Positions 9,301-21,300 of a DNA stretch of 23,585 bases are shown here, in pieces. This DNA comes from Roseiflexaceae bacterium (lineage in GTDB: Bacteria; Chloroflexota; Chloroflexia; Chloroflexales; Roseiflexaceae): positions 1-23,585 of the forward strand of contig CANHPK010000002.1 in assembly GCA_947462525.1 (NCBI GenBank), written 5' to 3'. Positions within the stretch are counted from its first letter, which is position 1. Every line of letters starts with the position of its first letter. The notes under the pieces were generated by a model, which was not told the DNA's origin, searched no databases, and saw only the letters and a program-made list of their open reading frames with translations. The position numbers and the translations under genes were made by a program.

Positions 9301-12300
9301 AAATTCGACGAAGTTCCAGCGAGTTATCCGTTTTCGTTTACCGATGTCTCTCCCAACGAAAGCCATTTGACCTGCGCGAGCGCGGTGGCCTGTCCACAAT
9401 ACACGGCGAGCGACGGGAGCTGGCGCTTCACGAGTAACACTGCGCTCAGCACTACCCCCGCCGTCGGCAACACCATCAGCTTTCAAGACATGTCGATTGC
9501 ACTCTGGGTCCGTCCCGAAGGGCAATCAACTGCCGTACGTACAATCGTGCAGAGTTCCAACAGCGGCGCACCGCTGCAGGTTGCACTCGCACTCGAAAAA
9601 CCCGTCTTCACGCTCGGGGGCTCGACCCTCAGCGCGCCCAACGCCTTGCCGCTCAACACATGGGCGCACCTTGCCTTTGTGTTCGAAAAACAAAAACGCA
9701 ACATTTATGTGAATGGAATATTGGTTGCCTCCGAAAACAACCCGGTTGCATACCCAGGGAGCTTCGGCAGCCTGCGCATCGGGCGTGATGCAGCATCCAA
9801 TTCGTTTGCCGGTAGCTTACGCGACATCCAGATTCAGAGCCGTTCACTATCAGCTCAACAGCTGCGGATGCTCGCAAATACCTGTGAAGATCCGGCCTTG
9901 ATGTCGTGTCTCCCCCTTGTTGCTGCGGACGGCACCACAGACTACAGCACGTATGGTCAGACGCAGAGTGTCTCGGTGAGCGGCGCTGAGGTGAACAACT
10001 TCACATCGGCTGCGCAGTACCCGACGGGTTTTGCGACGTTGTTGACCAATCATGATTTCACCCTCATCACGAAAGTAAAAATCGCAGCCCTGACGCAGAT
10101 CATCGCGCAAACAGGGACCGCGGTGAGTGGTGGCAATCAATTCAAACTCTGGGTGAACAACGGCGTGCCCACACTGACCATGGGGAGTGTCAGCGCAACC
10201 ACGACGGCCCGGATGGCGGTCGGCAGTTGGTATGTCATAGCAGCGCGGGTCAGCAATGGCACGCTGGCATTGCGGCTGATTACTGCGACGGGCGAAACCT
10301 CGGGTGCACAGCGAACTGGCGATGCATTGCTCAAGGGGCAAGAACCGTTGACGTTTGGTGCGAGTGCAATGAATCTCGATGCGTTCCGTCTGTATCGCAC
10401 GGCAGTTTCAGATGCAACGATCTTGGCTGTTGCACAGTATGCCCTCAACGGCCGTTTGACGGTCGGATTGAATCGCCCGCCGGTGTCCGATCAGATGGAC
10501 GTGAGTGTCGATGCCCGCCCCAAAATCATCGTCCCCGATGCAAATTTCGAGCGCATGCCCGATACCTGTAGTGCAATGACTGCCGCCGTCTGTTTGCCGT
10601 TCACCTCGGCCAACTATGGATTTAACGCTTCCTATACGGCATCGGCAACTGCGACACAATCGACGTATTATGGTTCAGGCTTCGTCGCAAGTAATGCAAT
10701 CGACAATAATTTAGCAACAATGAATCATACAGGCCTCGTATGGATATTCCCTGAAAACAGACCCTGGCTCGAAATAGACCTCGGCAGTGTTAAGCCAATT
10801 CACACCATACAGGTGTCAAATCGGACCGACTGTTGTTCAGAACGCTTGAACACTGCCATCGTCTATCTCGGTAATCGGAGCTTTGGCACAGAGAAAGATG
10901 CAAACAGGCTTGTTGCAAATTCGGTCGCATGGCGAAGTGTGTTTTGTAACACGGCCAGTTTGACCTGTAACGGTACCGCCCCTGTCAGCACGGTCACCTT
11001 CCCCGATGGAACGGCAGCTCGCTACGTCCGTATACAGTTACAGGGGACGAATTATCTCCACGTACGAGAAGTCGCAGTCAACGGGAAATTTTTCTCGTGT
11101 GAACAAGACGGCACCTGCCCGTCCGTCACTAACGGCGGGACCGAATTTGTATCGGGCCGCCGCATTGGGATGTCTCAAACAACGTCGAAAGCTATTTTTG
11201 AAGGTGATAAGAATTTCACCGTGATGGGGTGGTTCAGATTCAACAATCCAGCTGCCGAATCATTGATTGTCGGCGACAATGCGGACGTAACCAGTGCCTT
11301 CAATCGACTCAAAATCGGGGTCAAATCCAATCGGATGTTCATGTCGTTTGGCGGGTCATCCGAACAGCTTGGATCTGCCACAGGCACCATCACGGCAAAC
11401 ACCTGGCATCACCTCGCATATGTGAAAAGTGGTCGCACCACCACCATGTACTTCAACGGCATCGAAGTAGCGAATGCCACTGCTAGCGGGACAGCGAACC
11501 TGACCGGGGTACGGCAGGTGACCATCGGCGCAACCAACACGGGCGAAGCGAATCTCAATGGTCTGATGCGGAACTTCGAGATTCACACCGCAGCGCTGAC
11601 CCCGACCCAAATCACCACCGTTGCAGAATCGCCCATTTATGAGTTGCGCTTCGCACTCGACGAACCAGCATTAAGCACCACCTTCGGCGAAACGTCGTCG
11701 GCTGTGGTTGCCTTGACCTGCGGTGCTGCCTGCCCGATGAGCGGTGTGCCGGGCCGCGATGCGACCGCACTTCGTTTCGATGGCACACAGAACCTCGCAC
11801 CCAAGTCCGCCGAAACGACGCAGATGATGTCGTACCTCGCCCCACGGGCATCTGTGCCATGGTCGATGTCCCTTCCCGTCGATTCGCTGTCGTACACCGT
11901 TGGCTTGTGGGTCAAACCGACCACATACAACAGCTGGCTGATCGGGAATGCGTCAACGCTCCAGCCACTGCGGCTCGGGATCAATGCAACCGGTGCCGTG
12001 ACGTTCGAACGGGCGAAGGAATGCTGGTCACTCGAAAATCTCTGGTGGTTCAATGCATATGTATACAGGTCATGCTACTCAGCGACACCGTTGGTAACTG
12101 CTGCAACACTGCCCATCAATACGTGGTCACACGTTGTGGTGTCGGTGGTGAACGGGAACGAAATGATCTCGGTGAACGGCATCGCAACGACACGGAGCAA
12201 TGCGGAAGCGGCGAGCTACCCTCGCGCTGCAGTGACACAAACAGCGCTGTCATTCGGTGAAAACTTCGTGGGAGAGCTCGATGAGATCACGATTTCTTCT

Positions 12301-15300
12301 GTCCCCACCACGTCAGGAAGCGCCGCAACGGGATTGACCAAGCAATCCCCGAGCTGGAATTTGCGCTTCGAAGAGACACTGAATTCGCAACAAATCACCG
12401 TCGCAAACGGAATCACCAAAACGGAACAGATCGACTCTGTCGCACTCCCTGATGGCACCTATGGACGGAGTGGTATTCAACGATACCTGTACGCTGCAAG
12501 CTGCAACATCCCAGAGATTCCTGGTGCCCAATGCCCCATCGGCGACACCCGAGGTATGGCAGGAGTAGCTGATACCTTCAACGGGCGCAATACGCTGATG
12601 ACCGTGTCAAATGGTCTCGGCATCACTCAAGATATAGCTGCCGGCGGTACCTTCCAACTCATGATCAAGCCGGAGCAATTGACCGGGACGCAGACGATTC
12701 TGTCATATGGGAACGCAACCGGCACCGATACATGGCGCGTGCAGATTGTCGATGGCAAAGTACGCTTTGCGTTGGGAACACGGACGTTTACTGCCAGCAA
12801 CAAACTCGCACCAGCATGGAATCATGTTGCGTTTAGTTTTTCTACTGGTGCAGGGTCCAAAGCAACGCTCTATCAAAACGGGAACGAAGATGCCGCGATG
12901 GTTTCTTCAGCCAGTGGTGACATCGCTTCTCTGGGCGCAAACAGTGCATACAAGTTCCGCATCGGCGGCAAAATACTGAATGGGGCGTTCAGCGAGATGT
13001 TCCGTGGGGGGATTGACGATATCACCCTCACCCCAAGCAAAATCCCGAACCCCAAAGCATTCCGCATTGCACGTAGTCAGTTTTCGCAGTCCTTTGCCAA
13101 AGCGAACCTCGGCTCAATGACGATTGATGCTGAGGTACCGACCATCAAGATTACCAACCCCCTGTATGTGTCACGGCTACCACAACAGTTCATCGTCGAA
13201 ACGAATGACAGCAGTTCATACATCAGCAGAGTTACTGCGGGTATCACCAGTACGCTCAGTGCGACTGGGGCGATTGTGACCGCAACAACTGCTGCGATTG
13301 CTGCACCAGTCTGTGCAGACGCTGCTGCGGGCAAATCGTATTGTCCGACGTTCGAAGTTTCGCAGTCCCCCACGCGACCCGTCGAAGGGAAGTACGGCAT
13401 CATTTTCAATGCATATGATGCCGTCAACAACCGTGCCTACGGTCAATCGATGATACTGGTCGATACAACGGCACCACGCAGCGGCAGCGTTTCGTTGATC
13501 CGACCAACCGGTACCTACACCACAACCCGTGAAGCAAACGCCCCATATCACAGCATTCTGGTCAACATCGCAGCATCGGACCCCAGCCTGACCAATGCAG
13601 GCGGTATGCCAGGGAGCGGTGTGGCAGCGGTATATGTAAACATTAAAGACAACAGCGGTCGCACCATCAACACCATGCCTATTCCGGCAACGAAGCGCGG
13701 TGGCGTATGGCGCGCACGCATGGAGCTCCCCTTTGCGAACCCATCGGGGTACTATCAGTTGGGGGTGATTGCGCGTGATGCCGTTGGCAATCAGAGTGCA
13801 GAGATTACCATTGCGGATGCAGCGAACCCGATTCATGTCGACGGGAGCGCCCCGCGCGACACCGTTGCGTTCCCATCACCCTACGATGCGAACCAATATT
13901 TTGTGGGCAACGAGCCGTTATCTGGACGGATTTCGGACTTTACCGACGGGCGTGCACCGCTTGCTGAGGGCATGCGCATCCGCGTCGATTTCAATGCCCC
14001 AGATGGCACGAAAGCGTTCGACAACCGTGCCGATAACCGCTACAACATCAACTGTGCCACATGCCCAATCATCGGGGTAGACTCGACCGATACCACCCGA
14101 CGCGTCGCGCGTTTCAATATCGACGCTCCATCGCAGCATCTCATCATCACCAACGGGGCGACGGTGTTGACTGGGACGTTCAGTATCGTCATAAACGCCA
14201 AGATAACCAACAATGGTACCTTGGTGAGCTCTGGTATTGCGAGTAACCCGCGCTTCAGGCTTCGCGCTGAACGGGCCGGAACCTCGTACCGGGTAGTCGC
14301 ACAACGCGGGACAACAAGCGTGGCAACGCCGAATACGTTACGTGCAAATACGTGGTACACGTTCATTTACAACGAGTTCCGCAACGGGACCGTCCCCACG
14401 ATGACCCTCTGGTATGGCACTGACCTGCGTGCAATGCAGAGTACGCCAACAACGTCATCGATTACCAAACCGATTGGATCAGCCGGCAACACGCCGGTCA
14501 TGAGTGACCTCACGTTAGGTGCAATGCAATCGTCTGCGCTCACTGCTGTGCGGGAAGATTTCTTTCGCGGCAGCCTCGATGATTTCATCCTTTCATCTAC
14601 AATCATCAGCCCACGAGACCTGCTCGGGCCGAGTGTGAGTACGGGCAGCGCGGCCACCCTCCATCAAACCAGACTTGCCATCGAAGAAGATGCCGTCACC
14701 CAGACAGATGGTCTGGCCGATTTGGCAGAATTCTATCAACCGATGAACCAGACCAGTCTGCCGATGGTGGACAGTTTGAACGGCGTTCGGAGTTCGCGTT
14801 GTATTGCCGGGTTCACCGTAGACACGAGCACTTGTTCGGCGGTAAACCCTGGCTTCAGCAGTAATGCGTTGACTGCAGCGGTTGCAACTGACGGTGTGCA
14901 AAGTGGGTATGTGCTCACGACCACCGCGACGACCCAAAAGACCATCGCAACCCGCATAAAGCTGAACGCAGATGCGCAATCTGGGCTCCTTTGGTGGCTA
15001 CAACCGGACGCAACGTCTGATTCGTTGGCGTTCCAAGTCACCTACGACCGTACGCTCCAGAAACTAGGCTTTGTGCTCAATGACCGAGACGCTGCGTACG
15101 TTCGTACCACACACACCGCAGTCACCCTCAATGATGATGCATGGCACACCGTCATGCTCACCACGGTGGGCACCACGGTCGGCGAGGACATAACCATCTT
15201 TGTGGACGGTGTCCAAATCCTCAAGACGGCAGTCCCTGGTCATTGGAACGGTGCTACTCTCGGTACCGGAGCACTGACAGGAGTAACAGGATATACCAAT

Positions 15301-18300
15301 CGCGGGAGCATCAGCCAGGCTGCAACCGGGGGCATGGTCGATGATCTCGCGGTCTTCGCTCAAGCACTCACCGCTGCCAACATGGTCGCGTATAGCTTTG
15401 GTTACAGCACTGTTTTGCATGTGCCGCTGGATGACGCCAACATCGTTGCAGGTGCGCAGATTATCGACGCCTCGCCATACGGCCATGCAGGGGTCGTCCG
15501 CAGTAGCGGTGCCCTGCGCACCGTGATTGGCACCGTTGGGACCGCAGCATTGAACGCTGCAGCAACCGATCGTGTCGAAGTCATTGACGCCAATGGGGTG
15601 AGTTTCGCGGCACCGGATGGTGCTTGGAGCATGTCCGCATGGGTCAAACCGTCTATCAGCAACCAAACAGCTGCGATCGTGACAGGTACCAACCAAGGGT
15701 ACCGCTATCGTCTGTCTACCAACGCTGGTAAACCACGGTTCGAGATGTCGGGCATTGATGTGCAATCAAACGTCGCTCTCTCGAGCACCGTTGCAAGTAA
15801 CATCGTTGTGTCGAGTGACGGTACCAATGTCTCGTTGATTGTGGATGGCATCGTCCAAGCGAGTGCCGCTGCGACTGCAAGCGGGCCGAGTATCCCCACC
15901 AGTCCCGAAGAAACACTCGCGTTTGCAACCAGTGTGCAATCGAGTAACGACACGAGCAGTGGTGTGTATCCTGCGACAGCCGCCCTCGATGGCGATGTAT
16001 CGACCTATACCCTTACCCAAACCGAAGCGTACCCCTACTGGCAAGCAAGTCGCATTGGGCTGGCCGAACCAAAGGTAGTCTTCGACCGCTTTATTCTGCG
16101 CAACAGTGGTGTTGCCCGCTTGCCACTGCAGAATTTCTATGTATTCGTGATGGATTCAGCTCCGTCAATCGCGAGCGACGGCAGTATTGCTACCCTCAAG
16201 CAAACAGCAGTTTGGTACACCTATTTCTCAGGCACAGTATCTGACCGTGTTGTCATTAACCTGCCGCCCGGCATAGCAGGCACTACCATTCGTATCGTTG
16301 CCGACAATCCAAATGCCGCACTCGCAATAGGTGAGTTTACTGCGGTGCGCCTCCCACGGGTCGTCGTCGGTAATGGATTCGTCGGTGTCGTTGATGACGT
16401 TCGTGTCTACCGTCGTGCACTCAACAGCCAAGATTTGGCACGGATCCGTGCAATGGCTTGGCGAACAAGTACCCTCGAACCACAGCTCGATGGGTATGTG
16501 TGGAAGCAACGCCAATCAGAAGGAATTGAAGCAACAGTCAGTTTGCAGAGTATGAGCCAAGATACCAATGGCAACTCGCAGCTCTCGCAAGGTGAAAAAC
16601 CCCTCTGGACCGGCAACGTTGACACGCTCGCTCCCCGTGTCGCACAGACACGCAGTGATCGTGCGCTATCGGTCACGATCGACGACCGCAATCTCGACAT
16701 CAGTCAAGTCACCCTGCCTTGTGGTGACGCAGACATACAATCACTGCAACGCCCCAATTCACTCTGGTTTTTGCAACATATGAGCGTCTTGGATGGGACA
16801 TATAGCACACCGACTAAGCTCGAAGCAACATGTCCGATTACCGCAGGACCAGAATTCATCCAAACCACCACACAGGTCGTGTCGCCGACGACCGTGTTGG
16901 CGTACGGAGCCCGCTTTGCCTATCTCGGTGGCGTCAACACACTGTCCGTGCTTGATGTTCGCGCCGGTATTCCACTTGTCCAGTCGAGCATACCGGTGCG
17001 CGGTAGTGTCCAATTGATGACGATAAACCGCAGCAAAACGCTCGCATACGTCCTCGGCACGACGGGTACGCAATCGTTCCTTTCTATCCTCGATCTCGCC
17101 TCGAACCCACTCGCTCCAACGGTTGTCGGATTGCTGCAACTCGATTTGCCAGCAGGAATCACCTACACCGCAATGGGCGTGTCGACGAACGCAGATGGCG
17201 ATGCATACGTCCTCTTGATGGACTCCGCAACGCCACAAAACATCTCATCGATCAACGTGTCCGATGCACGTTCGCCGATCCGTGGTGCAATAACGAGCAT
17301 CACGGCCGGTGGCGTGTACGACTTGGCGGTCTCGGCCGATATCGTCGCGACTGCAGCAGGAGAGTCTGGTGTCGTCCTGTATCGTATCAGCGATAGCGGT
17401 GGATTAACGGCAATTGATCGTATTGCAACGCCAGGATACCCACACAAAGTATTCTTCCACGCGAATGATCTGTTTGTCATTGATGATGATGAAGATTACA
17501 CAGGAACAATCGAACCGAGCACCGCAAACACGCTCCGAGTATATCCAATTATTGCGAGCATAACAGACGGTGAATCCACGTTGGTTGCGCCAATTGTCCA
17601 GCGAAGCGAATACAATCACACGACGCCGATTGACGATGATACGCTCGCGTTTTATCGGATGTACGATATCGAGCAGTATCACGACAACGAGATTCTCGTG
17701 CTCAGCACGAATCTCGACCCCACCACGCATCAACGCGTTTCGCTTATCGATACCGCGCCTGCAACTGCACGGCTATTGAGCGACACACGAATCGCATCGA
17801 CCGTTCCCGTTGCACTCGCATCGAACACGCAAAAACTCATCACGATGACCAGGCAGGGAACCGTCCAACGGCTCGATGGCTTGCAGGTCAACGACACTCG
17901 CCAAGACACGACTGCCTGCGACCAGCGGAACAACTGCACAACCGTCACGTCCAATATCACCAATACGTTGGTTCTCGGCCAAAATCCTCCTTTGCAGTCG
18001 AGTATTCGTATTCTGAATCAATCGAACGTGTATGATGCGACATCTCAGACAATCCATCTCAGTGCAGAAGCACCGCTGGGAATAGATTCGATAGTCCTGA
18101 AGGCTAATAACCGGATTGTGCAAACAATACCAGTCTCACCAACACTCACCACCTACGAATCGCTGGTGACGCTGGCGTTGCCGAGTGGTATCTACACGAT
18201 GACCGCAGAGTTGACTGATTCGCAACTCGTCACGACGCAGAGCACGGTACTGAACACTGCAGTTGATGCCACCGCACCTTCTATAGGCGTCATCGATAGT

Positions 18301-21300
18301 GTGATTGGCGCTTCGCAATACATCAACGACATGTTTGTCATCCAAATGGTGATTACCGATGACGTCGGTATTGAGCAACTGCAGATCATCAACACACTAA
18401 CGAACGCGCCCATTCCGTTTTCTGCGACACAACGAGCATACGACCCGACCTGCAGATGTGTCATCACCGACATCAGGACCGCATATAACCGACGTGCGTC
18501 CGATGCAACCGGATTACCGCTCCGTATGACTGCAATCGATCGCGCCGGGCGATCGACGGTACTCGCGACCACCATTTTGTTTGACTCGACGCCGCCGAGC
18601 GTTCTCAATCCCGTGCTGAATGCCAAAATCGCAGGGACGACGACGGCACTGGCTGCAGAGTATGTCCTTACCAGCAACCCGCCGACGGATCTCGCCGTCG
18701 CGTGGTCACGCATCACCGACATCTCGAACATCGTGCTGAATCAGGTCGAATACACGGTACAGACCATCACTGGGACACGCCAATACACCAACACTATTCC
18801 TGTCAGTGGGCTTTCTGTGCCTGCCGGGAGTACCGCAATCACGAACACCAGTGAAGCCAGCAAAATGACCTTTGCCATGCGCCATCGGGACGTATTAGGC
18901 AACGAAGGGGTAACTCAACTTCCATCGATATACGTAGACACCCCATTGACCCCGGACTACACAATCGTCGAATCGACGGCGCCGGTGTATCGTGGATTTT
19001 TGGGCAATGGATGTGCAACGCTCGGCGAAGATCGTCGTGCCAGCAATCGGGACATCCAACGGTTCGCCATGACTTGGGACACACAAGCGATCCGCTTGAA
19101 TTACCAAGGTGCAGACTGGGAATACGATGGTGACCTGTTTGTCTATCTCGACACCAAGGTAGGCGGGACAGTGAGCAGTTACCGCCCTAGCTCGTACACC
19201 AAAACTATCACCGATAGCGTCGCGTTGGGAGAATCGTATATCACCCTCCCAGTGAATACTGCAGCGCGCACCATTGCATCAGGATCGACCCTTGCGTCGT
19301 ATATCAACACCTTCCAGACGGGGTTAGCAGCAAGTCAGCGAGGGGTGCGTGCCAACAGCCCGCAAGGCTCGGATTATGTCATCCATGTACAAAATCGCAC
19401 CGTCGCCCAAATCCTGCGATGGGACGAGACAGCACGGAGCTGGATGAATGACGGAGCGGCACCGACATACCAATTCGTCGATGAATTGGGGATCAAACAA
19501 ACCGATTTGCGCGTCGCATTTGGACAAATCGGATACACGACTGGTAATCCATTCGGAGTGATAGCGTATGCGACCGCACCGCAAGGATTTTTGCCTTGGG
19601 CAACATTCCCGAGTACGAACCCGATACGGACCGACCAAGGGTCTGATTTGATAGCCATCACTCCCATGATCAACGGATACGGGTGGAGTGCCCTCAACAG
19701 TGGCGTTTGTCCAAACACGACGGTAAACAGCCCAGACACGACGCGTATCAACGCGACGCTACGGAGCACCCCAGGGGGGAGTTACCAGCGAGCAATTGCA
19801 GACACATATGCAAACACCGAACCAGATGCAATTGTGCAAATCATCGAAGAAACAGCACAAATCTGTTCCCTTGTGCCGACGAATGGATGGTGTAAACGTG
19901 TCGAAGAATATGCACAAACCAACAGCACCGGATCTGCTCTGTTGGATGAGCTGTCGAGTGGGTTATTGACCGAGCAAGCGCCGGTTGTTGGCGATGGCTC
20001 CGTCGTGACCTATACGCTCAGCCTGTCAAACCCAACCAATACCCGGTCTCGTACCATGTACGCAATTGTCCAAACATATGGTGGCATTTGGTTGACCGAT
20101 GGCAATACCAGCGGCTCTGCGCCAATGGCAATCATTGGTGGTGGGACATATGACTATCACAGCATCAGTGATCCAACCCTGCGTGACTATCACCTCATCA
20201 GAATCAATCCGATTGCTGCGAATACGAGTTCGACACTCTCGTTCCGCGGCAGCATCGACCCCAATAAGGCGCAGTCGTCAAGCAGTGATCGTACCAAAAC
20301 AACAACCATCGCAAAGGTTGAGGTTCGCATAACCGACGAAGCGACAGCGACGGCAATAAATCGCGCCCGAACGCTCGAGTGGCTCAACGCGGCCGTCGCC
20401 ATCGATACCGAAGCACCATCTACATTTGCGCCAGATGTCCAGACGAGTGTGCGCCGCGGTACGACCCGGTTCACAGGCACAGTCAAAGACATCTCTGCCA
20501 TCCCATTGGTCGAGTTGCAATACACAACCAACCTTCGTACCACACCAACACAAATCCAGTGTGGTGCAGCAGTTGGTAGCCGCTGGACCTGTCCTGTCAT
20601 CCTCGCAGCCGGGGTCACGAACGTTTCGTACCGTCTGCGTGCAAGTGATGCATACGGCCAGCAGAGCGATTGGACTGCCTGGTATGGATCGACGGTCGAT
20701 GAACAGGCGCCGTCGTTCAATTTCGATGCCCAAACAGACGCGATGGTAAATGCTGCATATGTCGGCGGCACCACCATTGCCATCAATGGATTTATTACAG
20801 ACACGCTCAGTACCGCAACAGTTCGCGTATGCGACGAAAGTCTCGGTACGTGTGCTGATGCAACAAGCGCAACAATCACGCAGTCGACACTTCCTCCGAT
20901 TGTTGCAGCAGCAAATCCGGATCGAGTTGTCGACGCAGCTCCTTGTTCAACGACAGACTTCAACGAATACGACACTATGGAGCTTACACAAGCAAGTGCC
21001 GGTAGCACCGACCGCATCGCCAGCCTGAGTGTCGCGGTCAATGCAACCAGTACAGCTGCGGACACGCTCAATCTATGGCTGCAGTCACCGTCTGGCTCGA
21101 TTGTCCCACTGCTCACATCGCGTCGTTCAGCGGGTACCAACCTGCGTGCGGTGTTCGGTGATGAATATACTGCCACAACGGACATCTTGACTGGCACAAT
21201 CGATATGACGTCAGACCCCATCACCGTCCATCCCGATGGTCAGCTCAGTACGTTGATTGGAGAACCCGTCAACGGCACATGGAACTTGATTGCCTGTGAC

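Noticed and set aside
8422..16467. DNA-level tandem repeats in the LamG array
   Set aside because: The LamG domains are similar only in key strand motifs. I saw no long nucleotide identity between copies, so this is not a recent tandem duplication array.
20190..21224. A 344-codon open frame on the minus strand inside the giant gene
   Set aside because: It is antisense to clear Ig-like and P-domain coding sequence, has no start signal, and its translation is low-complexity (Val, Ser, Ala) with no domain. It is a shadow of the codon bias of the real frame.
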